From Cubamyces lactineus (Eukaryota > Basidiomycota > Agaricomycetes > Polyporales > Polyporaceae): a stretch of 64,000 nt of DNA. Shown one piece after another: positions 46,218 through 56,639 of this stretch. Location of the stretch: positions 558,001 through 622,000 of the forward strand of contig JACDTU010000006.1 in NCBI GenBank assembly GCA_022376465.1. The letters run 5' to 3'. Within the stretch, counting starts at the first letter, position 1. Each line of letters opens with the position of its first letter. Made by a program: the position numbers and the translations under genes. Under the pieces are notes generated by a model that was given only the letters and a program-made list of their open reading frames with translations, did not search any database and had not been told where the DNA came from.

Positions 46218-48436
46218 TTATCTATCGCATTCGGAATCCGACCATTCATTCTCGAGTACCAGGTGCCAATCCTCGTGCTTGAGGTAGGAGATAGGAGCCC
46301 GGACAAAGGGCTTGCCGAGGACAGGCGCGATATCCAAAGTGAGAACGGTTAGGCAGGACACTGGATTTGATACAGCCGCCCAGGCCTGCAGTACCTCGGA
46401 CGAGGGCAGTGTGATGACTCGCCATCCTTGGTGATGAGATACGCAGGCTGATACTCTGGTCCCGCTGAGTAGTTCGAATGCATTGCTGAGGGGAGTGATT
46501 TTGTGTGGGCTGAGAAGGAGGAGTGCGAGAGGACGATTCGAAGCATTTCGGCAACGCAGAATTGCTAGGGTGAAGATGATGGGATGCGGCGCCCGAATAC
46601 ACGGACATCGTTCCCGCATGAAAGTTTGCTCGCGTACGCTGAGCACCTTTGCGGAGAGATCGATGGGCATACTAATGCAAAGTAGCTCCATGCGTGCGCC
46701 CTGAGGTGTGAACGAGCAAGGTATGTCGGGAAGGGGCTGCGCCGTGCGATTCGAAGGCATACACGAAGAAAACTGCCTTTCCGACATGACCGATATGTCC
46801 TCACTGCAGTCGAACAGCTTGGGGGAGGGGGCGAGAAGACCCCAGCAGGGACCCGTTAAGTAGCTCTTCGCATTCCGATTCAGGTGAGATTGCCATCGTT
46901 CCAACGCAGAGGTAGTTGAATCCCATGCAGGCGAAAACCGCGGTCCCCAAGCAAAGACGCTTTGGTCGGGAATGGTCTTGATGATCTCCTGCTGTAGTCG
47001 GAGGAACGCATTCTGCCCCTCGCCGTAAATCGTAGGCATGTAAACGCCGAAGATGCCCATCAGCGAGTAGGCCTGATCTTCGACGCGCGTGGTCCGTCGT
47101 CTGGATGCCCATGACATGCGGCGAGCGACACTGACCGAATCCAGCGCGACTGAACCAGTCAGGATCGCTATGTCCACGCCTGTGGCCTGTTGCAAAGAGG
47201 TCGCCAGAGAGTACTTCGACCCGAAGATCGACCAATTTTGCGACAGGAAGACTACCCGTTTAGGTGCGATGAGCTCTTGGAGCGTCCAGCCTCGCGTATG
47301 CCATTTGCTGCTCTGAAAACGCTGCTTCGCCTCATCCGACAGGCCGTCCACGACATTAGGAACGTCCGCAAGGAAAGCGTAGCATACGTCGGCCTTGCGG
47401 TACCAAGCGTACATCGAGTTGATCGCCTCAGAGAGCTCGGCACTGCTCTCCTTGTCAATGCAGCATGAGTCGATCCAGATGAAGTCGTAGCCGTATTTGC
47501 GTGCGACTTTGCGGGCGTTCCGGATCTTCGGTGATAAAGCCGGATGATCGAGTATACATGGTCCCCTCGCAGATTTGCTGCTGGTAGCCCTGGTGTCGCT
47601 CAGCTGCGATTGGGATGTTACCTTTCGATGTCGCCAGGCGCGCTCGGCTTCGCACCAAAGTGCCTTGACTTCGGCGTACGATTGTTCGCCCACAGGATCC
47701 CAGACATGAGAGAGGATCGCATATCGTATTCCCTCGGTACGCTGGTAGCGCTCCAACTTGCCTGTATGTGTATTGAGCAAGATCATCTTGAGAGAATAAC
47801 GTCAGCTAATCCTGTTAACCGCACTGACGAGTGTGGACGACAATACCAGGGAAGTTGCAGTGTGGGCATTTGGGTTGGGGGGAGGTACGATGTCTTGAGG
47901 CGCGAAGATGCGAACCCTTATGGGCCACACAGCATTGGAGCGCCTGGAAATTTCATACGCTTCCAGGACCTTGAGAACCTTGAGGTCTTCGATTAATCCT
48001 GACCGGAATGCAACGTTGAGCATGTATGCAATTCGGACGTGCGGCTTCCACCCAGCACTAGCGCTGATAATAGGTTAAATTGCGCGCGCGACCGGTCAAC
48101 TCACTCTTCTGCCGCGGAAAGCACTTATCCCGGGGCAGATGGGCTATCATTGTGGTCAAAGAGGCGAGCAGAGAAGCTTTACCTGGGCGCGCTCGACGAT
48201 CTCCGCATTCGAGAGCCTTGGAACGTGCGCGTCGAGACACAGCTTGTCCTCGTTCTGAGGTGCAAATCACTCGGAGAGGTAGTCGGCAATTAACGATAGA
48301 AAGTGAAAAGAAAAAAGAACAGGGCATCATCCCTCACGTGCAACTCCTGCACAACATCTGGGGGCTTGAAACCGAGTGATCCAGAGGAAAGTTGAGTAGA
48401 ATTACACGTGCGGCTTGGCTTGTTGTTACAGAGCAT
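46218..48436 (-). CDS. HET-domain protein (heterokaryon incompatibility family)
   Basis: Proposed five exons: 48338..48436, 48183..48254, 48105..48143, 47847..48044 and 46218..47786, about 658 residues. The N-terminal 136 residues (DKLCLDAHVPRLSNAEI, HVRIAYMLNVAFRSGLI, VWPIRVRIFAPQDI) form a segment I recall before the HET domain in polypore relatives. The last intron (60 bases, with CTGAC before CAAG) joins it to MILLNTHTG. HET blocks follow: RYAILSHVWD at about 157-166, FIWIDSCCIDKESSAELSEAINSM from 238, WHTRGWTLQELIAP and MGIFGVYMPTIYGEG. HET proteins trigger cell death in non-self recognition in characterised ascomycetes. The exon 3 limits (39-base intron) and the start are uncertain. The 3' end may be shortened by a frameshift: homology continues in another frame past the stop. 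Confidence 0.75.
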
Positions 48437-48723
48437 GCGAGTCCCGAGGCCCGGGATCGGTGGAGACACGATGAATACAATACAGCTCTCGTCTCCGTGC
48501 GACAGCGCATACGCACGCAGGAATTTTGAGAACACAATCCTAGCCGGTCCGATCGAAAAAGCGCTGGCAGTCCATCCCAGAAAGCAAGAAACAGCGTCCA
48601 GAAAAACCACATACCATCTGATCCGGCCGATCTCCCACCACGCCCACCATGCTCATCGCACCCTTCGCTGCACCATCGCGCGCGGGAGTGGGCGCGTGCG
48701 TCCCTCCCCCAGTACGACGACGA

Positions 48724-49991
48724 TCATCCGCAACACATCCACTTGCCGTCGCGCTCGAACCAGACCTTGCCCTTGGGGAGGATAATCGTGCGGAGCGTGG
48801 GACACGCCTTGCCCCATGTCCGCGCGATCTCGCCCTCGTCCTCGACCGACGCGGAGCCGGCGGCCATGAAGGTCAGGTAGCGCAGGTCTGAGAAGCGCGA
48901 CAGTGTCGGGCTCGAGTCATGCAGCGTTTGCTACAGGGCGTAGGTAGAGAAGGAAAGGCGTCAGCATCGGTACAGCGGCGGGCAGGTGATGGATAGAGGT
49001 CCAGTAGCATTCGTGATGAGATGGTAGATGGGGAGCGTGAGGAAGGAAGGCGAGGGAGACGCGAACGCCGATTGGGCCGCCGGCAGGAGCAACGTGGGAG
49101 CAAGAAAGGAATAGAGGCTACCAGGGGAAGAGAACCGGGAATAATAGCAACAATAGTACTCACTCGGTCAAACATAGCCATAAGGACGACGACGTGGAGC
49201 GCCTCTAACTTCGGGAGGCGGTTTGCGATTTCAGGCAGCAGGATGTTGGGCGGGGTATTGTCGAGTGACATGATAGTCAGTCGCTTGATGGGGCGGCTCG
49301 AGTGCAGCAAGGAGTCCAGCGGGGAGAAACCATCCTCGATGAACATCGACAAAGAGATGACCTCGAGCGGGCGCCCGCGCACGACGCTCGAGATGACGGC
49401 GGGCCCAGCGTGCACCGCACGGAACATCTTCAGGACGGGCATTGCGTCCTGCGAGATTGTGAATGGCTGCTTCGTCTGGAAGCCGCGGAGGCAGAGCTCG
49501 ATGAGGTCGGGCTGCGTCTCGAGTACCGCTGCGAGCTGCGGGTCGCAACGGATGGAGGTGCCGAGGGTGCGTAGGCGCGAGCGGCACCCGTGCAGAACCC
49601 AGGCAAGGCTGTAGTGGTTGTCCTGCGGGGACAACTCTATGGAAAGGTGACGGAGGGCGGTGAGGTGCGTGAGGGTATCTCGGAGAAGGCGGAAGAGGTT
49701 GGCGACGACGCGGTGGCTTGACCAGTCGACGCTGAGTTTGCGGACGAGGGCAGCGTTTGCGGGGTTTGCGCAGAGGACCTTGAGGCATGCGATGCAGCGA
49801 CGCATGGGTAGCTCTGGAATGATGCGGTAGAGGATACGGGTCGCGATGGCGTTGAAGTGGCTGTTAACCCTCAGGACGGGCGGGAGGTCGTGCATTTCGA
49901 GCTCTTGGAATATGCAGTCCTGTATCTCGACGGGGAAGGCCATCAGGCGGAAGAAGCCTAGTTTTGTTGTTGCCTGTGCAGAGAGCCCCAT
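48724..49991 (-). CDS. F-box/LRR-like protein, unrelated to the tandem array
   Basis: Two exons, 49164..49991 and 48724..48930, joined by a 233-base GT-AG intron, encode 344 residues. An F-box-like motif lies at about residues 17-50 (MAFPVEIQDCIFQEL ... LRVNSHFNAIATRILY). Irregular leucine-rich repeats follow (LTALRHLSIELSP, LRTLGTSIR, LIELCLRGF, LEVISLSMF, IKRLTIMSLD, KLEALHVVVL) and the C-terminus FSDLRYLTFMAAGS ... CPTLRTIILPKGKVWFERDGKWMCCG, a recurrent ending in agaricomycete F-box families. Probable SCF-type substrate receptor by family; target unknown. The intron is long for this window but no internal exon was recognisable. Confidence 0.8.
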
Positions 49992-50483
49992 GATAGAGAA
50001 GGTGAAGATGAAGGAGGAGTTTTTTCTGCAGGGGAAAGACAGAAAGAGAGGACGATAAGGACGAGATGGCGGTCGCCTGGACCGTCCGTGCAGTCGGCTG
50101 AAGGGGAGAGGCTACGGTCACAGCTACACTCGGCACCAATTTGGGAGGTCACGGTAGAAACGACTAGCTCCCGGTGTTACTACTACATCCTCCTCGTATA
50201 TGATGATAGCCTTGGCCTGCGTCTGTACGCTTGCGGGACCACTGATTGAAGGGTTTCGCATCGTAGTATCAAGGAGAATTGTGTGGCACTCTCGAGTATA
50301 AGACGGAGGATTATACCCCAGACATTGACATGTCACTATCACGGGACTAGTTCCCTCGACGCTGCACCTCAATATAGCACCCCCATTCCAAACCTTGTAG
50401 CCTAACCAATTTCCTTCCACTGCTGATAGTGCTATTCCCATCTCTCCTCCGGCCGGCTCTCCAGCCAAGCATAGTACTCGCAT
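49992..50483. promoter_or_regulatory. divergent promoter region
   Basis: Shared 5' flank of the F-box gene (minus) and the glutathione transferase gene (plus). No gene seen. Confidence 0.5.
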
Positions 50484-51340
50484 ATGGCAGCCCCAATCAC
50501 CCTCTACGACATTCCGGGAGACGTGAAAGAAACCGCATGGTCCCCGAACGTCTGGAGGACAAGGTATATGCGCGTCAACGTACCATCGCAATAGGCTATG
50601 GCAACTAACTGAGACCGCTCGCCGGCACGCGCACCTGAACCTGCAGGTACGCCTTGAACTACAAGCAACTGCCCTACACTACCACTTGGGTCGAGTACCC
50701 TTCTATCGCCTCCACCGTCGAGTCCATCGGTGCAGGCCCAACTTCCACCTGGCCCTCTGGCGAGCCCATGTATACCCTCCCCGCCATAGTAGACCCTAAC
50801 TCGTCTCCGACGCGCACCGCGCTGGCCGGCTCACTCCCCATCGCGCTCTACCTCGACCGCGCGTACCCCGAGACGCCCCGTCTCATCCCCGAAGGCACGG
50901 CCGCCCTTCAGGCCGCGTTCGAGGCCGGTTTTATCAAGGCGGTCACTCCGCACATGCAGATGCTCATCATGCCAGTGGGCCGCGAGCGCCTGCACGATGC
51001 GAGCAAGGAGTATTATAGAGAGGCTCGGGAGTCCGAGTGGGGCGGGAAGATGGGCGAGTGGGCGCCTGCAGGCAGCGAGGTGCGCGCGAGGCACTGGGAA
51101 GAATTGGAGAAGGCGATGGGGGTGGTGAAGGGGTGGCTTGAGGTGGACGGAGAAGAGAGGAAGTTCTTCATGGGTGACGCACCCACTTTCGCGGACATGA
51201 TTGTCGGCGCGAGGTTGATGTGGATGAAGACGGTGCTTGGCGAGGACAGCGACGAGTGGAAGACTGTGGAGAAGTGGAATGGCGGACGCTGGGCGCAGCT
51301 GCTCGATGATTTGCAACCGTACGCCGACGTAAAACTCTGA
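50484..51340 (+). CDS. glutathione S-transferase-like protein (UstS-type)
   Basis: Two exons, 50484..50563 and 50647..51340, encode 257 residues. The N-terminus is a thioredoxin-fold GST domain: ITLYDIPGD, then the active-site region SPNVWRTRYALNYKQLPY with Ser/Asn in the position of glutathione contact, WVEYPSI, the cis-proline segment YTLPAIVDP, and a DRAYPETPRLIPEG hinge. A mostly helical C-terminal domain follows, with FFMGDAPTFADMIVGARLMWMK typical of the second helix block. This resembles fungal GSTs named after UstS/GstUreE. Likely conjugates or isomerises small electrophiles in the cytosol; the natural substrate is not predictable. Confidence 0.85.
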
Positions 51341-51631
51341 TAGGAGACCGAGTATATCAGTCCACACGTTCAAGGTCAATGTATGCACAAAGCGCTGTAG
51401 CTGTGCATCTTCCCACTCAGTCCTCATGTTCCTGTCGGCCGCAGAATGATTCGCCGTCTCCAGATGAGGTAGGAGGCCTGACCTCGACGATTAGCCACCA
51501 AGGTGCGCTACATAGATAGTTTAACTGACCCCGAATCATAAACAGATACGATTAATTGTGCATGCCAATATGCTACATGAAACTGTGGCGACAGCGGAGG
51601 AAAGGAGGAAAGCTCGTGAAGGGCGTGGCAA

Positions 51632-52582
51632 TCACGACTCCATCGTCGAGTATTGCAACAGGAACCTCACTTCCGTCCGATCCATGGGAATCGTCGCTCC
51701 CTCGCACGCCTCCAGCAGAACTTGATACTCGTGGTCCACAACACCCTCGCGCACCCGCGCAGTATACGACTCCAGCATCCAGCCACCCTTGTAGTCCTGG
51801 TGCTGGCTGGCAGGCGGCGAATGCTTGAAATGTTTGCCCAGCAGTGTATGCGGGCTATTCAAGTACTCTTCAATATCTGTGGTACTGGTAGCACCCGCCT
51901 TCGCTTTTGCAGCGCGTTGCGTGGGCGGAGGATTTGTTCTGAGAGGTGTCTGATAGGTGGGGGACAGTGCAGACGTCGCCTGATTTCCAGCCAGCTTGGC
52001 CGCACGATCAGGGAATAGGCGCGGGAATTCGTCACGTATCCATGCTTGGTTCCTGCGAGATTGGAGAAGTTGAGTAAGACCGATTAAGCGTAGCTGAGGT
52101 ACGATGCGGTACATACAACGCAGTGACACGCTCCCCCAGTTGGCTCCGCAGGTCGTAATGGTCCCGTAAGCCGTAACTACACTTGTACAACTGGTACGTT
52201 ATGAGCGCGGTGCTTGCGAGATGACTCCGCACAACACGACTCGGAACACAATTAGCCCCAGGGAACAGAGCGCGCTCAGCAGAACTCACTCTTCGATACT
52301 CTTTGGCGGGGTGAGCGCTTCGATCGCCGCGTTGGCCTGGGACAAGTACGCGTCGATTTGCTCTGGAGATGGGTCCTCGCCGATGACGTCGTCTGGCCAA
52401 AAAGAGGCCTTGCATGAAGGATTAGCATAGAGCTCAGCAATCTTGGCGTCGCGGAGAGAAGGTTCATAGCTGAGATACTCGGTATCCTCGCCGTGGACTC
52501 GGAGGTAGAGAAAGATCTGCTGCGCCATTGCTTCAACGTTGACTTGTGCGCGGGGAATGATGTACTTCTCGACACTAGCCAT
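51632..52582 (-). CDS. uncharacterised protein, inverted duplicate copy 1
   Basis: Three exons, 52290..52582, 52117..52239 and 51632..52052, with introns of 50 and 64 bases, encode 278 residues. No known domain recognised. The N-terminal third is acidic (MASVEKYIIPRAQVNVEAM, VHGEDTEYLSYEPSLRD). The middle has SHLASTALITYQLYKCSYGLRDHY. A Pro/Thr/Ala-rich linker precedes a C-terminal block (EEYLNSPHTLLGKHF, DYKGGWMLESYTARVREGVVDHEYQVLLEACEGATIPMDR). A head-to-head copy lies at 52818-53754. Exon 1 and intron 1 are almost identical between the two, while exons 2 and 3 differ clearly. Probably cytosolic; no signal peptide or membrane segment seen. Confidence 0.8.
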
Positions 52583-52817
52583 GGGGACGGGAGTAGTGGT
52601 TGAAACAAAGACAACTGGTCACTGGTGGTTAGTCGATGAGGTGATGGATATTGCCAGGACTCAGTCAGTCTGAGTAAACTCTAGTACTTATGCATACTGA
52701 ACGTGGGAAGCGCTTATTGACACGCGAGGTGCTACATTACTGCACTGAGTACTGTGCATCATTTTGTCAACGAACCACCAGCTGTCTTTCTTTGCATGAC
52801 CCATTACTCCTGGCCCC
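52583..52817. promoter_or_regulatory. spacer at the centre of the inverted repeat
   Basis: A 235-base region between the two start codons. It must contain both promoters. The bases next to each ATG are related, but the centre is not visibly palindromic. Confidence 0.5.
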
Positions 52818-53754
52818 ATGGCTAGTGTCGAGAAGTACATCATTCCTCGCGCGCAAGTCGACGTTGAAGCAATGGCGCAGCAGATCTTTCTCTACCTCCG
52901 AGTCCACGGCGAGGATACCGAGTATCTCAGCTATGAACCTTCTCTCCGCGACGCCAAGATTGCTGAGCTCTATGCTAATCCTTCATGCAAGGCCTCTTTT
53001 TGGCCAGACGACGTCATCGGCGAGGACCCATCTCCAGAGCAAATCGACGCGTACTTGTCCCAGGCCAACGCGGCGATCGAAGCGCTCACCCCGCCAAAGA
53101 GTATCGAAGAGTGAGTTCTGCTGAGCGCGCTCTGTTCCCTGGGGCTAATTGTGTTCCGAGTCGTGTTATGCGGAGTCATCTCGCAAGCACCGCGCTCCTA
53201 ATGTACCAGATGTACAAGTGTAACTACGGCTTACGGGACCATCACGATCTCGGGTCCCAATTGCGGAAGCGTGTTGCCGCGTTGTGTGTACCGCATCGTA
53301 CCTCAGCTGCCCTTGGTCGGTCTAACCCAACTTCTCAAAATATCGCAGGAACCAAGCATGGATCCGCAACGAATATCCACGTCTATTCCCTGATCGTGCG
53401 GCCAAGTTGTCCGGAAGTCAGGCGACGTCTACACCCCCCACCCACCAGACACCTCTTAGTCCTCCGCCCACGCAGCACGCTGCGAAAGCAAAGGCGATCA
53501 CCTCCTCAGAAGTCGAGGAGTACTTGAACAGCCCGCACACGCTCTTAGGCAAGCATTTCAAGCATTCGCCGCCTGCCAGCGAGCACCAGGACTACAAGGG
53601 CGGTTGGACGCTGGAATCGTACACTGTGCGGGTGCGCGAGGGCGTTGTTGACCACGAGTATCAGGTCCTGCTGGAGGCGTGCGAGGGAGCGACGATACCC
53701 ATGGACCGCGCGGATGTGGAGTTCTTGTTGCGGTACTCGACGATAGAGCCATGA
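52818..53754 (+). CDS. uncharacterised protein, inverted duplicate copy 2
   Basis: Exons 52818..53110, 53161..53283 and 53349..53754 (introns 50 and 65 bases) encode 273 residues. The first exon differs from copy 1 by a single residue (Asp for Asn at position 14), and the first intron reads the same over its 50 bases. From exon 2 onward differences accumulate (ALLMYQMYKCNYGLRDHH against ALITYQLYKCSYGLRDHY), and the Pro/Thr linker is five residues shorter. The C-terminal EEYLNSPHTLLGKHFKHSPPAS and DYKGGW blocks are conserved. No domain recognised. The gradient of identity suggests recent gene conversion limited to the inner part. Confidence 0.8.
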
Positions 53755-54359
53755 TCGCCGAATCCTCTCACGAGCTCTGCTTTGCTGTCACCCCAATTCT
53801 CATGCAAAATATTTGCATGTATAGCTAATTTGTTCTATCGGATCGGAATGGACACATTCAAATACGAGTTGCAGTTCCAGACGCTGCGTTCTGTGCGCGT
53901 CCATGGTCAGAGGACAATAACAACGCTCAGCGTCCCGTCATACATTTGTTGCTCTAGTTCTTCGGCTTCAAGATATCTTGAGGGCCAAGCCGTATGCGGC
54001 CAACAAGAGCGTAGCCTCTACTAGGTACTTGTACGTCTAGTATGTAGACCCAATGGAGCAGGAGCGTGCAGTCGAATTTCTCGTGGACGCGGACCTTGCA
54101 ATGGCAGCGCACTCCAGTGATACTCACTGCAGTTTCATCATGAGGAAGCTTCGATGCCGGCAACCGACAAAGTGCAGAGCCCGACGAGCGCGATCCTGCG
54201 AGATGATATAGGTACATTATGTGATTATAGGTAAAGCAGTGGGTATGTAGACATTGCCTCTCTATGATAAAACCAAATCCATTGCACCGTTCGCATGTCT
54301 CTGCGCATGCGTAACCCCTCATACCACCATCCCGGCGGGAACCCGATGATACGACTGCC
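53755..54359. other. spacer between convergent genes
   Basis: 3' flanks of the duplicate gene (plus) and the sterol oxidase gene (minus). No gene seen. Confidence 0.5.
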
Positions 54360-55540
54360 TTATGCCGTCTTTTGCTTCCCGGTGAACGTGTACGCCTCAA
54401 CCTCAGCCTCTGCGCGAAGACCCTCCTGCTCGGCCTCGGCGATCATCTGGCGCTCCATCTTCTCGAACTCCTCCTTGGAGAGGTTGAGCTTCTTCATCTT
54501 GTCCATGCGCGCGCGGTACTCGCGGTACTTCTTGTCCGTGCCGAAGAGGCGGTCGCACCACCGGAACGACGTCGAGAAGTTGTTGACGAACGCCATGTGA
54601 TGGAAGTCGTGGTGCTCCGCGCCGGACCAGAAGGGGACGAGGTGTTGGAGGGACCAGGGGAAGTCTACAGTCATCATCTCGGGGTCAGCAACCGAGCAAG
54701 CAAAGTGCGTGGGAACGAGACGTACCGTATCCGCTGTGCGCATCGATAGCCTGGAAGAGACGGAGGGTGATCCAGACGTAGACGGTGAAGATGTGGAGGT
54801 CGCGACGGAACCAGCAGTAGAGGAGAGGGCCAGCAATGGTACCAGTACCGAGGATCATGACTTCCGCGGGGTGCGCGTACTCAGCGGCAAGGCCGAACGG
54901 CGCCGAGTACTTGTGATGGATCTTGTGAATGTGCTTGTAGAGGGGACCCCAGTGGAGAGCCTGGTGCGCGAAGAAATGGAACATGTCCTCAAAGACGAAG
55001 AAGAACGCGATCTGGGGGAGCTGCTGGCGCCAGTCGGGGAAAGGCACCTGCCAGGTCATCATGCCGAACGCCTCCGCGAGGGGGTGGAAGAGCCAGATCT
55101 GATAGAAAGGCGAGACGGTCAACAAAAATGCGAGGGAGCGAATTAACACGGAAGAGACGTACGACGGGGAGTTCAACCATGAAGTGCGAGAAGAGGACCT
55201 GCTTGGTGCACTCCCACTGCTCCTGGGCGGTCGGGATCTTGTTGGGCTGCAACTTCCACTTCCTAAAGTACGGAATGGAGTCGATGATGATCCATGGGAT
55301 GCAGCGACCAAAGTACACGATCTATGGGTCATTGCGTTGGTGCCCAGTCGAAAGCGCGTCCTAGCAGCGCGTACGCACCTCATGCAGGAGGAAACTCATG
55401 AGACCCGTCGCGATGACCGGGTTGCCAATCCAGAGGTACCAGTTGACCCATTGCGTCTCGAGCCAGTTGAGCTGGGAGAAGTCTGTGTTCGCGTAGAGCA
55501 TTGCCGCGGAGGGATGCACAGACGAGGCGGTCGAGTTCAT
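54360..55540 (-). CDS. ERG25: C-4 methylsterol oxidase
   Basis: Endoplasmic-reticulum di-iron oxidase that removes the C-4 methyl groups of sterol intermediates in ergosterol synthesis. Four exons, 55379..55540, 55163..55321, 54726..55098 and 54360..54664, with introns of 57, 64 and 61 bases; 332 residues. All three histidine boxes of the fatty acid hydroxylase superfamily are intact: HFFAH at about 148-152, HKIHH at 165-169 and HHDFHH at 249-254. Between them are [28 protein letters not shown] and transmembrane helices ([17 protein letters not shown]). The C-terminal tail is lysine/glutamate-rich, ending FTGKQKTA. The start is set at the first ATG in frame (MNSTAS). Confidence 0.95.
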
Positions 55541-56639
55541 GGTGGGCGTGAGCGTTGTCGGCGTCAAGCGTCCAGCGGGTGGTGGTCGTCCCGGTCTACT
55601 GCGCCTTTAATGAAGGAGGGCTGGGCCAAAGAGGAAGAGAGAACCGCCGTGGGGAACGGTGTGGGAGCAGTGGGCGGTTTTAAGACGAGGTTGCTCTGAT
55701 TTTTCAGACGCCCCGCAAGCGGTTGTCGTACGACTCGGCTATCCTTTTCCTCACGTGGCGCCCCCACATCGCACTCTGGCCGTCACAAAGACCCACAAGT
55801 CTCGCTCATCTGGCCAGCTCCAGCCGCCGCTCGACCTCCGTTGTGGCTCTCGTCGTCGGCATATACGAGTGGTATGATCCATGAAAGTGGTCAGATCGAA
55901 TGCGGACCATCTCATTCGCGACCGTGTAAGCGCCCGTTGGCGCGTCCAAGTCTGCGCAATGCGCATGCACTGCATCGCGAATTCGCGTCCGCACGCTCAC
56001 ATCGCTGTTCTTGCAGTGCGTTGGCCTCCGAGCTACCAATGGCGGTGTCTGCAATCTCTATCGGTCGCGCCCGAAACTCAGGTCAATGCCAACGCATTAC
56101 TTGAGGATCTTCCACCAGTTGGTGGCCTTGTCAACAATGCATCCATCTGTCCAAGGACCCGCAGCGCATGGCTTCCATGGTTCGGCCGGCCCCGTCGTTA
56201 TCCGCCGGAGGCTCACAAGAGACGAGACACGCATCGCCCGACGTCTAACGAGTGCGTTTGGAAGTCTCAAACTCATGCAGCCAGCTTCCGTCCTCTCTGC
56301 GATGCGTGTTTGTTGCCCTGGAATTCTTCTCGAGGTCCGCTACCCCCGACCCCGAGTTGTTCTCGCTAGCTGTGCTCGTATTCCTCTGTGAATGCCAACG
56401 CGCTCAACTGCTTCTATTCTCGTCTGGCTATCGTAACAGAGCAGACAGAGAACCTGCAGAAGTTGCGTATGGCCACACCATCTAGTATGGCTGTAACCAT
56501 CTGCAGCAGCTCATCCGAAGTCGCAAGGCGTGGGCTCTCAGTAGCCCAGTATAAGAACACGAGAAGGAGCACATGAATCAGTCAGAGCACGCCCGTCCTC
56601 GCATAACCAGCATCTCAGCCCCGCACCTCATAGTTCGAC
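55541..56639. other. spacer without a gene
   Basis: Divergent 5' flanks of the ERG25 gene and the DUF6533 gene. No coding frame with splice support or domain was seen. Confidence 0.45.
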
